Source of the DNA: UBA11986 sp031402435 | GTDB taxonomy: Bacteria > Bacteroidota > Ignavibacteria > UBA10030 > UBA6906 | NCBI GenBank assembly: GCA_031402435.1 | Contig: JANNSJ010000004.1 | Coordinates: 15,184 to 79,183, forward strand | DNA: 64,000 nt | Direction: 5' to 3' | Shown: positions 1-8,374 of the stretch, one piece after another | Layout of the letters: each line of letters opens with the position of its first letter | Position numbering within the stretch: the first letter of the stretch is position 1 | Notes under the pieces: model-generated | The model's input: only the letters and a program-made list of their open reading frames with translations | Told to the model about the DNA's origin: nothing | Databases searched by the model: none | Program-made: the position numbers and the translations under genes

Positions 1-232
1 GAGGGTGCACCACCATATTGCCATCCTCCTCCATCACGAAGTAATCGCCGGTGACCCGTTTCAACGTCCCGAGGTTGGTAGCCTTGTCAAGGTATTGCGC
101 CAGCACTTCTTTGATTGTACTCGCTGTCTGGGCGGCGCCTTTCTTCGTCTCTTTCTTCTGGGCGAACATGGAGGAGTCACAGGTCGTTATGAGGAGGGCT
201 CCGAGAATGAGAACTGCTGTTGTGAGTTTCAT
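1..232 (-). CDS. Secreted protein, N-terminal fragment (cut by window edge)
   Basis: The frame opens with ATG at 232-230 and runs off the left edge without a stop, giving 77 residues. An AAGGAG ribosome site lies a few bases before the start. The N-terminus has a short charged start, a hydrophobic stretch (AVLILGALLI) and a possible cleavage site after FAQ, so it is probably exported; the Cys in TTC is not a good lipobox. The rest is lysine-rich and then reads like a small beta domain (GDYFVMEEDGNMVV). It follows the aminotransferase on the same strand with a 31-base gap. No family recognised. Confidence 0.7.
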   Translation of the reverse strand, partial: MKLTTAVLILGALLITTCDSSMFAQKKETKKGAAQTASTIKEVLAQYLDKATNLGTLKRVTGDYFVMEEDGNMVVHP

Positions 233-263
233 TGTTGATCTCCTTGTGTAGTACGGTGTCGTG

Positions 264-1589
264 TCATGCGACCGATTTGATCGCTTCAACAACCTTGTTC
301 ACTTCATCATAATTGTTGTAAATGTGCGTCGAGATGCGGTTAGAGTTGATGCCGTTCTCTGCCACTGCCCGTGTAATGATCTTGTGTTGTTCTTTCAAGA
401 GTGGTTGCAGCTTGTCGAATGCCATGTTCTTCAACCGGAAGCCAAGCACGGAGCCGTAGCCACCTTTTTCTTCGGGAGTGAGGATCTCGATCTTGTCGCC
501 GAGCTTCTTCAACTCATTGCGCAGGTGCATTGCAAGCGCCTGGTTGCGGCGCGCAATATTCTCCATGCCGAGATGGTACAGAAAGTCAATCGCAGCGCCA
601 AGCCCGACATACAGTGAAGAGTTCTGGCTGCCGAAGTCATACCTGTGCGCGTCTTTCCTAAAGTCCATCGTCCCTTTGAGAACATCCCATCCACCATCGG
701 CAAGAGCGCCGGTCCAGTATGGCTCAACGACATCCTGCATCTCCTTCCGGATGTAGAGGAAGCCGGTTCCCTTCGGACCCAACATCCATTTGTGGCCACA
801 TGAAGCGTAGAAGTCGCAGCCGAGCTCCTTCACATCGAGCGGCATCATGCCCGGAGGGTGAGCGCCATCGAGAAACACCCACAAGCCCTTGTCGTGGCCG
901 AGTGCGCAGATGCGTTTTGCAGGAAGAACCTGTCCGGTGGTACATGTAATATGCGGCACTGCAATCACACGCGTCCGCGGCGTGATGAGATCATTGATGC
1001 GGTTGAGGATTTCATCCGCAGTGTTGGCGAGCAGCAGCGGCTTGATGACGATGCCGTCGCGGCGCGCACGGGCAAGCCAGGGAACTGCACCTCCCGCGTG
1101 TTCATGATTCGTGATGATGACTTCGTCGCCGCGTTTCAACGGTAAGCCACACGCAATGACGCTGATCCCCTCAGTGACGTTGTGCGTGAGAGAGATTTCG
1201 TCATCGTGAGCATTGATGAACTTGGCAATCTTTGGACGGGCAACTTCCCAGCCGCCGTAGCGGGCGTTGCGGTCGACATCCTCCATCTCGGACTTGATTG
1301 CGTCGATGACAACATACGGCGATGGGCCAATCGTGCCGTTGTTAAGGAAGATCGGGTCTTTCTTCAGGGGAAATTGATCACGGACAACGCTCCAGAAATG
1401 TTCATCATCCGGTGGAACGGCTTCATCATTTGCGATGATGTACTTTGCACGGGCTTCCTCGGGAAACGCGTAGAGCAATGCGCCGCCAAGCGTACCACCG
1501 GCGAATGTGTGGATAAATGAGCGACGTGTAACGGGGAATGTGGATTTCCTGCCAGTCGCGGCAGCAGTATTTTCTATGTCTGCTCTCAT
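264..1589 (-). CDS. Exported class V aminotransferase-fold PLP enzyme
   Basis: A 441-residue fold-type I PLP enzyme of the class V (isopenicillin-N epimerase/cysteine desulfurase-like) family. The PLP lysine is in SCGHKWMLGPKG and the aspartate contact in FLDGAHPPG. The N-terminus carries a twin-arginine signal (TRRSFIHTF followed by a hydrophobic stretch ending EARA), so the folded holoenzyme is predicted to be exported through Tat. The family includes epimerases, desulfurases and kynureninase-like lyases; the substrate cannot be told here. It follows sixA on the same strand after about 145 bases that hold a palindromic repeat, so it may have its own promoter. Confidence 0.85.
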   Translation of the reverse strand: MRADIENTAAATGRKSTFPVTRRSFIHTFAGGTLGGALLYAFPEEARAKYIIANDEAVPPDDEHFWSVVRDQFPLKKDPIFLNNGTIGPSPYVVIDAIKSEMEDVDRNARYGGWEVARPKIAKFINAHDDEISLTHNVTEGISVIACGLPLKRGDEVIITNHEHAGGAVPWLARARRDGIVIKPLLLANTADEILNRINDLITPRTRVIAVPHITCTTGQVLPAKRICALGHDKGLWVFLDGAHPPGMMPLDVKELGCDFYASCGHKWMLGPKGTGFLYIRKEMQDVVEPYWTGALADGGWDVLKGTMDFRKDAHRYDFGSQNSSLYVGLGAAIDFLYHLGMENIARRNQALAMHLRNELKKLGDKIEILTPEEKGGYGSVLGFRLKNMAFDKLQPLLKEQHKIITRAVAENGINSNRISTHIYNNYDEVNKVVEAIKSVA

Positions 1590-1631
1590 TTCAGAACGGC
1601 GTCCTATTTTGTTGTCATTGACAAATGCGCT

Positions 1632-1687
1632 GGTAGGTCAGACATTCCTGTCTGACCGCTGCGGACAAACAGGAATGTTTGTCCTAC
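1632..1687. repeat. Palindromic dispersed-type repeat (GGTAGGTCAGACATTCC...GTCCTAC)
   Basis: Between sixA and the aminotransferase lie two related inverted units. CAGACATTCCTGTCTGACC is followed by GACAAACAGGAATGTTTGTC, and the outer ends GGTAG and CTAC also pair. The two halves are near copies of one another in opposite orientation. It resembles short palindromic intergenic repeats that occur in many copies in bacterial genomes; only one copy is visible in this window. Confidence 0.7.
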
Positions 1688-1734
1688 GGCGAAGGATATC
1701 CACATCCGAGAATCCATTTGTGTTTACAAACGGA

Positions 1735-2235
1735 TTACAACCCAGCATGAAGAGCTTTCACTGTCTCCGGCGTCAACAACCAACTCAGATACCCGCTGGG
1801 CCGCGTGCCCTCAAGTACCAACTTCGCGATACTGCCCGGACTCATCGCCACTGCGGCATCATCACCGCCGGTGATGAGTGAGGAGATGAATGTCCCCACA
1901 TCGGGTTGATGTCCGATCGCAACGATGCTCGAACCTGCACTCAGGGCGAGAAGCTCGGCGAAGAGTGTGTTGTTATTGAAACCCGGTGCAAGGTGTGTTG
2001 ACACATGTGTGATGGGATGATCGCTGAGCTGACGTGCAATAATCTCCCCCGTTTCCACGGCGCGCACAAGCGGGCTCGTCACGACAATGTTCACGTTTGG
2101 ATCAAGTTGTGCCAGCGCCCGACCCATGAGTTCCGCATCCTCCTCACCACGGGGTGAAAGGCGCCTGTCGAAATCCCGGCTTACAACTCCTCCCGCGGGC
2201 AACGCATCGGCATGGCGCACAACATAGAGATTCAT
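1735..2235 (-). CDS. sixA: Phosphohistidine phosphatase SixA-like
   Basis: A 166-residue histidine phosphatase. The catalytic RHAD motif is at residues 7-10 (His8 nucleophile), followed by the SPLVRAVETGEII segment typical of SixA and a second histidine in AIGHQPDVG. Family members remove phosphate from phosphohistidine on phosphorelay proteins. It follows the small lipoprotein gene by 6 bases, and that gene overlaps adenosine deaminase, so the three are probably one operon. Length is normal for SixA. The real substrate is not shown by sequence. Confidence 0.88.
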   Translation of the reverse strand: MNLYVVRHADALPAGGVVSRDFDRRLSPRGEEDAELMGRALAQLDPNVNIVVTSPLVRAVETGEIIARQLSDHPITHVSTHLAPGFNNNTLFAELLALSAGSSIVAIGHQPDVGTFISSLITGGDDAAVAMSPGSIAKLVLEGTRPSGYLSWLLTPETVKALHAGL

Positions 2236-2241
2236 CGGGGC

Positions 2242-2748
2242 TTACAGGGACAGTTTCGGGTTATGCGGAACGAAGCGGACAACCTGCGTTGCAATGGTTT
2301 TCTTGTGAACGCGTACCCCCTTCAATGTCACGACAAGTTCCTCGCCTGCTATTGCACGCCATGGATCGGTTTCCTTGATCTCCTCCACTTCCCCCTCCAG
2401 TGTCAGCATGCGTTGTTCACCCGGAGGAACGCCCGGGATGGTCACGGAAAGGAATTTCCCGTTGTATCGATACGGGATGTTGCGTGATGCAATCTTGATA
2501 TAGGCAAGCGACAGGTCAAGCGTGTCCGTGCTGTTGTTTTGCATCGACACGCTGATCCGTGTTTTCATCGCCTCATCAAGAGTGTACACCGCCGAGAAGG
2601 TGTACGCCACGTTTGCCTTTTCATCCTTCACGCGGAACGTCTCGCACGAACAATCATCGTTCATCACCCGGTACGGATATGACGACGCGCCACACCCTGC
2701 AAGGAACAACACAAGCACGCCCCATCTCATATTCCTCACACACCTCAT
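2242..2748 (-). CDS. Small lipoprotein, unknown function
   Basis: A 168-residue protein with an N-terminal signal and lipobox (LVLFLAGC, acylated Cys about residue 19). The mature part is predicted to be a beta-sandwich: alternating hydrophobic strands, including SVSMQNNSTDTLDLSLAYIKI and a segment about proline and glycine turns (VPPGEQRML). This resembles an Ig-like or FixG-type accessory domain, but no family is recognised with certainty. Its ATG overlaps the TGA of adenosine deaminase by one base (TGATG), implying translational coupling. Confidence 0.75.
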   Translation of the reverse strand: MRCVRNMRWGVLVLFLAGCGASSYPYRVMNDDCSCETFRVKDEKANVAYTFSAVYTLDEAMKTRISVSMQNNSTDTLDLSLAYIKIASRNIPYRYNGKFLSVTIPGVPPGEQRMLTLEGEVEEIKETDPWRAIAGEELVVTLKGVRVHKKTIATQVVRFVPHNPKLSL

Positions 2749-3845
2749 CAGGCGGTCTTTTTCTTCAAGCGGCCCCGTGCCTTTGCATATCCGGGTTTGA
2801 TGACGTCATAGATAATCTGAATGCGGCGATTGTACGGGATGAAAGCGCTCTTCATGGAGTTGATCGTGATCTTCTCCATCTCATCAAGCCCCAGCTTGAA
2901 CACCTGCTGTGCGACCTTGAACTCCTTCGTCATTGTCGTGTCACTCATCAGGCGGTCGTCCGTGTTCAGCGTAACGCGGAACTTGTACCTGTAGAAGATG
3001 CCGAATGGATGTTCCTCAAGACTCTTTGCAGCGCCTGTATCGACATTGCTGATCAGGCAGATCTCAAGGGGAATACGTTTGTCAAGAACATACTGCGCGA
3101 GGTATCCCATCTTGATGATCTTGGTCGGGTCCTTCTTGTCCAGGGCAATGTCTTCGATCAGGCGCGTTGCGTGCCCTATCCGGTGCGCGCCACACCACTG
3201 GATTGCCTGCCAGATGCTCTCTTTGCCAAATGCTTCGCCCGCGTGAATGGTGATGTTGAAATTCTCACGCTGAATATAATGGAATGCATCCACGTGTTTC
3301 TTCGGTGGAAAGCCTCCCTCTTCGCCGGCGAGATCAAATCCTACCACACCGCGCTCACGGAAATCCACGGCAAGCTCCGCCATTTCTTCCGAGAGTTTCA
3401 TGTTTCGCATGGCGCAAATGATAATGCCAAACTCAACACCGAAATCCTTGCGACCCCGCTCAAGCCCCTTCAACACGGCATTCACAACGTCATCCCAGTG
3501 CAATCCCTTGTCTGTGTGGAAGACCGGAGCGAAACGCGTCTCCACATACACAACGCCATCCTTGTGCATATCCTCCATCATCTCGTACGCGGTGCGTTCG
3601 AGCGCTTCCTCCGTTTGCATAACGCCGCAGGTATGCGCGAACCCTTCAAGATAGAGCGGCAAACTGCCCCGCTTGGCCCCACGATGAAACCAATCAGCCA
3701 ATTCACCGGCGTCGGTCGTCGGCAGCTTCTTGTATTTCTGATCCTTTGCCAGTTCGACTATCGTCTGCGGACGCAGGCCGCCATCGAGATGGTCGTGCAG
3801 CAGCACTTTGGGCAACGATTGTATGACTGTATCAGTAAGTTTCAT
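2748..3845 (-). CDS. add: Adenosine deaminase family protein
   Basis: A 365-residue TIM-barrel metal-dependent deaminase that converts adenosine (or a related 6-aminopurine nucleoside) to inosine plus ammonia in purine salvage. Visible motifs are HDHLDGG (residues 17-23, zinc histidines), HAGEAFG with the catalytic Glu, RIGHA, and NTDD with the zinc aspartate. The ICLISNVDTG segment replaces the usual CPxSN, so substrate preference may differ from classical Add. It is the first gene of a likely three-gene unit with the lipoprotein and sixA and is divergent from the sigma-54 activator. Confidence 0.9.
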   Translation of the reverse strand: MKLTDTVIQSLPKVLLHDHLDGGLRPQTIVELAKDQKYKKLPTTDAGELADWFHRGAKRGSLPLYLEGFAHTCGVMQTEEALERTAYEMMEDMHKDGVVYVETRFAPVFHTDKGLHWDDVVNAVLKGLERGRKDFGVEFGIIICAMRNMKLSEEMAELAVDFRERGVVGFDLAGEEGGFPPKKHVDAFHYIQRENFNITIHAGEAFGKESIWQAIQWCGAHRIGHATRLIEDIALDKKDPTKIIKMGYLAQYVLDKRIPLEICLISNVDTGAAKSLEEHPFGIFYRYKFRVTLNTDDRLMSDTTMTKEFKVAQQVFKLGLDEMEKITINSMKSAFIPYNRRIQIIYDVIKPGYAKARGRLKKKTA

Positions 3846-3935
3846 AGGTCGGTGATTGTATGATGGTTCGGGATGAAGAAGCTGTAATTGCTGGCTTATT
3901 ACTGATGAAGTTAAGGAGTGCTGCCATCAAAATCA

Positions 3936-5369
3936 ATGAACACGTTGGTTGACTTTCAGAAGGCTTTTCTCTTATATACGGTACGAAATGACGACGACTC
4001 TTCTCATATTGTGACCAAAAAGACCTTCTCAATACTTGTTGTAGATGATGAAGAGGCTGTACGCTACATGCTCTCTTCACTGATCACCGGCAGTGGATAC
4101 ACTGTCGAAACGGCACCCGATGGCATTGCTGCAATCAACGCTCTCCAAACAAAACTCTTCCATGTTGTCCTGACCGATGTGAAAATGCCGAAAGTCGACG
4201 GCATCGAAGTGTTGAAGTTCGCCAAGGCCAACTTCCCTGCCGTGGAAGTCATTATGCTGACGGGAGTCGGTGACATTAAGATTGCCGTGGAGTGCATGAA
4301 ACTCGGCGCGTACGACTTCATCACCAAGCCCTCAACAACTGACGAACTGCTTACGACAGTGGAACGGGCTCTTGAACGACGCCAGCTCGTCATTGACAAT
4401 AGCGTACTCAAGAATCAGCTCGAGCAGTTGCAGGGACCGTTCAACATGGTTGGCGAGAGCGAGGCGTTCCGCAAAGTACTCGACATGGCTGCCAAGGTTG
4501 CGCCGACGGAATCAACGGTGTTGATTCAGGGGCCAAGCGGAACTGGCAAGGAACTCATCGCACACTTCGTGTACCAGAACAGCGATCGCAATCATGAGCC
4601 ATTCGTAACTCTCAACTGCGCTTCCATTCCGGACACGTTGCTTGAGAGTGAATTGTTCGGCCACGAAAAAGGTGCATTCACCGATGCTCGTGCGTCAAAA
4701 CCCGGCATCGTTGAGATTGCAAACAAGGGTACACTCTTCCTCGATGAGATTGGCGATATCAGTCCGATTGTGCAGCCGAAAATCCTCAGGTTCATTCAGA
4801 GCGGTGAATTCAGGAGGGTTGGCGGGAATACCGTATTGAACGCCGACTGCAGAATCCTTTCCGCAACCAACAAGAATCTCAAGGAGGAAGTAAAGGCCGG
4901 GAGGTTCAGGGAAGATCTTTTGTACAGGCTGAACGTTATCACCATCGAACTGCCGTGGCTTCGACAGCGGAAGGCCGACATTCCTTTGCTTGTCTCATCC
5001 TTCCTCAACGCAAAAATGAAGACGAAGGTCAAGAAGACCATCTCGACGAAGGCAATGGAAGTGCTGATGAGTTACGACTGGCCCGGGAACATCCGGGAAT
5101 TGGAAAACGTGATCGAGAGGGCGGCCATTCTGTGTCAGGACAACGTCATTGAACCGCGTGACCTCTCGCTAACGGCTTCACCAATCCAGCAGCAAGGAAC
5201 ATCAGGCAGTATCATTGGCACCGCGGTCGCGATGAAGGAGATTGAGGCAATGCACATCGAGGGTGTACTCAAGAGCTTCCGTGGCAACAAAACAGAGACA
5301 GCAAAAGTGCTCGGCATCAGCCTTAAAACTCTCTACACCAAGATCCAGCAATTTCAGATTAAACTCTGA
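3936..5369 (+). CDS. Sigma-54 response regulator, NtrC family
   Basis: Three domains are visible. A receiver domain begins at ILVVDDEEAV with phospho-acceptor Asp in LTDVKMP and Lys in ITKPS. A central AAA+ domain has Walker A GPSGTGKE, the sigma-54 contact loop as GAFTDA, and Walker B TLFLDEIGD. The C-terminal Fis-type helix-turn-helix is NKTETAKVLGISLKTLY. It activates sigma-54 promoters when phosphorylated; no partner kinase is adjacent. I chose ATG 3936. A GTG at 3918 overlaps the AAGGAG site and a GTG at 4012 would start just before the receiver domain, so the start is uncertain by up to 25 codons. Confidence 0.93.
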   Translation: MNTLVDFQKAFLLYTVRNDDDSSHIVTKKTFSILVVDDEEAVRYMLSSLITGSGYTVETAPDGIAAINALQTKLFHVVLTDVKMPKVDGIEVLKFAKANFPAVEVIMLTGVGDIKIAVECMKLGAYDFITKPSTTDELLTTVERALERRQLVIDNSVLKNQLEQLQGPFNMVGESEAFRKVLDMAAKVAPTESTVLIQGPSGTGKELIAHFVYQNSDRNHEPFVTLNCASIPDTLLESELFGHEKGAFTDARASKPGIVEIANKGTLFLDEIGDISPIVQPKILRFIQSGEFRRVGGNTVLNADCRILSATNKNLKEEVKAGRFREDLLYRLNVITIELPWLRQRKADIPLLVSSFLNAKMKTKVKKTISTKAMEVLMSYDWPGNIRELENVIERAAILCQDNVIEPRDLSLTASPIQQQGTSGSIIGTAVAMKEIEAMHIEGVLKSFRGNKTETAKVLGISLKTLYTKIQQFQIKL

Positions 5370-5372
5370 TCG

Positions 5373-6215
5373 TTGATCCAACCTTCCGCCATTTCGGCCG
5401 TGCCTGTAATCCATCGCATCACATCACTCGATATTCCAGAACTCCAGCCGTATCGAACACTTCGGCGTCCGCAGGAACATCTGGACGAAGGAATCTTTGT
5501 TGCTGAAGGAGCGAAGGTTGTCCAAAGACTTCTCGCTACGCAGCTTCCCGTTGTCTCGCTCTTGGTAACAGAGGAATGGCTGCAGAAACTCTCTACTGAA
5601 ACACCGCCAACGCGACTCCCCAATGACATATTCGTAGCCGACAAGGGTGTTCTGGAAACAATCGTCGGCTTCCGTATGCATCAAGGGATTATGGGAGTAG
5701 CGAAGGTGCCATCAGAGCCGGGTCTCGATGAACTTGTCCATTCCTCGCCTTCTCCACGTCTGTTCGCCGCACTCGACGGACTTGTATTTGCCGAAAATGT
5801 GGGAGTAGTTGTCCGAAACTGCCGGGCGTTTGGTGTGCAGGGAATTCTGGTCGGAGAAACTTCGGCGAGCCCGTATCTCCGGCGAGCGGTACGGAATTCA
5901 ATGGGCACGGTGTTTCATATGCCCGTCATTCATGCAATCGCTCTTTCAGAAACACTATTGACACTCCGATCCAAACACAACATCTCCGTGATCATCGCTG
6001 ATGCACATACAGAAACGAGTCTGTATGACGTCGACTATCGGAAAGACATTTGCCTGGTGTTTGGCAATGAAGATGCCGGAACTTCCGCTTCAGTCACGAG
6101 CGCAGCAACAACAGCAATTAAGATTCCAATGAAGGAAGGGGTCGATTCGTTGAATGTGGCAAGTGCGAGCGCGGCAATACTTGCAGAGGTGTCACGACAG
6201 AGAATGCTGCTGTAG
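5373..6215 (+). CDS. TrmH/SpoU-family RNA 2'-O-methyltransferase
   Basis: A SPOUT methyltransferase of about 280 residues. An N-terminal substrate-binding part (residues about 15-110) is followed by the three knot motifs: ENVGVVVRNCRAFG, LVFGNEDAG and IPMKEGVDSLNVASA. Family members methylate ribose 2'-OH in tRNA or 23S rRNA; which position cannot be told. The start is uncertain: the first in-frame start is a TTG four bases after the upstream stop, which suggests co-transcription with the regulator. Its last 24 bases overlap the end of the convergent symporter gene. Confidence 0.88.
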   Translation: MIQPSAISAVPVIHRITSLDIPELQPYRTLRRPQEHLDEGIFVAEGAKVVQRLLATQLPVVSLLVTEEWLQKLSTETPPTRLPNDIFVADKGVLETIVGFRMHQGIMGVAKVPSEPGLDELVHSSPSPRLFAALDGLVFAENVGVVVRNCRAFGVQGILVGETSASPYLRRAVRNSMGTVFHMPVIHAIALSETLLTLRSKHNISVIIADAHTETSLYDVDYRKDICLVFGNEDAGTSASVTSAATTAIKIPMKEGVDSLNVASASAAILAEVSRQRMLL

Positions 6216-7595
6216 TTTTCCCATCCCCCAGATGCACAGCGATACGGCAAGCCCCGGATACATCGGCTCAATGCCGAACGGATAGAGATCTGCATTGCCC
6301 AACTCCTGCGTCCAGCCGATGAGCAGCCAACTCAGGGACGTCATCCACCCGAGCAGCATCGCTGCGAATGCATACGACGCGGAAACTCTCCACCGTTCAA
6401 AATAGCTTGTCACCAATGGCACGAGCAACCCGGGAATGACAACCGTTCCAATCGCATACCATAGCTTGATGACAGAAGGGATTGCCAACGCAAGAATAAT
6501 GGAAAACAATCCTGCTCCGACCAATCCCCATCTAGTATATCGACTCACGTTCGAATCATCGCTTTCATTTCTGAATCTCCAAATAATGTCCCGACCGATG
6601 GTTGTAGCGGAGACGAACGCAAGCGTGTTCAACGTGGACATGATCGTTGCCAGCATGCCGATATAGAACAACCCTTTTGCCACGGACGGCAGCGTGATTT
6701 CAGCGAGCATCGGATATGCCATCACCGGTTGATCAAGGTTTGGAAGAGCGGCACGGGCGTAGAGTCCGGCTGTTGCAGTCATCGCATCAAACACAAACCA
6801 GAAGATGATAGACACCAGAATCCCCTTCTGTGCCACAGCACCCGACTTCGCCGCGTAGCATCGTTGATGAAACGCCGGATCGACGAGCGTCCAGAGCGCG
6901 ATGAAAAACCATACCATCACGAACTGCGCCGAATTGCCGCCGTTCCACGTAAGATGCAACGGCGGAACATGCTGTCGAATGAACTCCCATCCTCCAAACT
7001 TCTGATACGCAAACGGCAGGATCACCGCAAACCCAATGAACATGAGGATGAACTCGAAGATGTCCGTGTTCACGTCAGAGCGGAACCCCCCGAAGAACAA
7101 GTAGGCTGTTGTTGCAACGGTGCCAACGAGGACACACACCAACAGACCCCATCCGGTAACGAGTTGTAGCAACACAGCCAGCATGAGAATGTACGGCGCA
7201 GGCGACATAAGAATGAATGTGAGGAACGCTCCAAGCAACGCCGTCTTCTTGTCATAACTTTGATGAAGCTTATCGGGGATGGTAAGGAGGTTGGTGGCCC
7301 GAACCTTCTTCGCCAGAAGAAACGCGAACACCGCAGCGAAGATGTAGTAGGGCACACCCTGCACAACCCAGTTGGAGATCCCGTAACGGTAGGAAAATTC
7401 ACCAACGCCTAGAATGCCGCCGTACCATGTGGAGACAAGCGTCATCACGAACACAGGCAGCGTGAGCGAACGACCGGCGAGGAGAAATTCTGAAGCACCG
7501 GACGCGGACTTCCTTCCGCTGAAGAACCCAATCACCAACACGGCAACAAAGTACGCGAGGATGAGGATCTTATCGGCGAGCGAGAGCGTTATCAT
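6192..7595 (-). CDS. Sodium:solute symporter family permease, probable thiamine transporter
   Basis: A 467-residue inner-membrane protein with about 12-13 hydrophobic helices, of the sodium:solute symporter (LeuT-fold) family. The first helix follows SLADKILILAYFVAVLVIGFF, and the family's early GGxxG-like segment is STWYGGILGVGEFSY. Its ATG overlaps the end of the thiamine pyrophosphokinase gene by 4 bases, and the TonB receptor upstream is under a TPP riboswitch. I infer that it carries thiamine or a precursor across the inner membrane, a role usually filled by PnuT in Bacteroidota. The substrate is not proven by the sequence. Confidence 0.85.
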   Translation of the reverse strand: MITLSLADKILILAYFVAVLVIGFFSGRKSASGASEFLLAGRSLTLPVFVMTLVSTWYGGILGVGEFSYRYGISNWVVQGVPYYIFAAVFAFLLAKKVRATNLLTIPDKLHQSYDKKTALLGAFLTFILMSPAPYILMLAVLLQLVTGWGLLVCVLVGTVATTAYLFFGGFRSDVNTDIFEFILMFIGFAVILPFAYQKFGGWEFIRQHVPPLHLTWNGGNSAQFVMVWFFIALWTLVDPAFHQRCYAAKSGAVAQKGILVSIIFWFVFDAMTATAGLYARAALPNLDQPVMAYPMLAEITLPSVAKGLFYIGMLATIMSTLNTLAFVSATTIGRDIIWRFRNESDDSNVSRYTRWGLVGAGLFSIILALAIPSVIKLWYAIGTVVIPGLLVPLVTSYFERWRVSASYAFAAMLLGWMTSLSWLLIGWTQELGNADLYPFGIEPMYPGLAVSLCIWGMGKLQQHSLS

Positions 7596-8218
7596 GTACG
7601 GCCCATGATAAACAACAGCATCTTCCCTTTTCGAACAGCGACGCTGAACGGCGACTGCTTAACAACATTGCTCACTCCAATCTCTCCAACCTTCATTGTT
7701 GCATTGGTAAGAGGATAACGAAGCCCCTTTAACGTAATGCCACCGCACGAACCAAACGGAATAAGACTGACGGTTGTGCCCACCTTCGCAGTGAACTTCT
7801 TCCTGAATTGAACAGGCATCGCCTTCCAGTCATCTCCAACAAACGTGAGACTCATTGATGATGTGTAGTTCCAGATTACGGAAAGGTTGCCAAGCGTAAA
7901 GTCGATTCGCCTTCCGGTTGCACCGATGATTGTTACATCCTTGATTTTCTGAGTGAGAAGATAGTCGAGTGCTTTTTCGAGATCGGTGTTGTCCTGTCGC
8001 TTCACCTGAAGGATGTTGGATGACGAGAAGAATCGCCTCGTCGCAAGTGTGATTGAATCCAGATCACCGATGATAACATGCGGACGAATCCCAAGCCTGC
8101 GAGCGGCATTCGCTCCACCATCAGCGGCAATAACGAGATCGGCTTTCGATGCGAGCTTACGCGCAAGTGTGGCCGAGGGTGGCTCACCGTTGCAAATAAG
8201 AAGCGCTGATTTGGACAT
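7592..8218 (-). CDS. thiN: Thiamine pyrophosphokinase
   Basis: A 208-residue ThiN/TPK1-family enzyme that transfers pyrophosphate from ATP to thiamine, making TPP. Key motifs are AADGGANAARRLG and IIGDLDSIT (ATP/Mg binding), and NTDLEKAL with its conserved Asp. The C-terminal half is the beta-sandwich thiamine-binding domain ending in GKMLLFIMGRT. Length is normal for a bacterial TPK. It lies between the TonB receptor and the symporter, overlapping the latter by 4 bases, which makes a salvage set of outer-membrane uptake, inner-membrane uptake and activation. Confidence 0.93.
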   Translation of the reverse strand: MSKSALLICNGEPPSATLARKLASKADLVIAADGGANAARRLGIRPHVIIGDLDSITLATRRFFSSSNILQVKRQDNTDLEKALDYLLTQKIKDVTIIGATGRRIDFTLGNLSVIWNYTSSMSLTFVGDDWKAMPVQFRKKFTAKVGTTVSLIPFGSCGGITLKGLRYPLTNATMKVGEIGVSNVVKQSPFSVAVRKGKMLLFIMGRT

Positions 8219-8248
8219 AAGAAATCCTATGATTGAAAGCTTATCTGG

Positions 8249-8353
8249 TCATTGCGAGAAGCCCCGCCAAATAGCGGGATAAACTCCGCGACGAAGCAAT
8301 CCCATTTCTTGATTGTGTTCGAAGATACGATTGCTTCGCTTCGCTCGCAATGA
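8249..8353. repeat. MITE/REP-like palindromic element (TCATTGCGAG...CTCGCAATGA)
   Basis: A 105-base element with perfect 10-base terminal inverted repeats, TCATTGCGAG at 8249-8258 and CTCGCAATGA at 8344-8353. Internal inverted words GAAGCAATC and GATTGCTTC and a small CCCGCCAAATAGCGGG hairpin are also present. It fills most of the gap between the TonB receptor and thiN. Elements with these words are widespread intergenic repeats in many bacterial phyla. As RNA it would fold into a long hairpin and could lower expression of thiN and the symporter relative to the receptor. Confidence 0.8.
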
Positions 8354-8374
8354 CTCGTCTTCAAACTTACGCCA

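Noticed and set aside
5373..7595. Riboswitch or attenuator at the convergent ends of the TrmH and symporter genes
   Set aside because: The two genes simply overlap by 24 bases; no stable hairpin with a T-run was seen.
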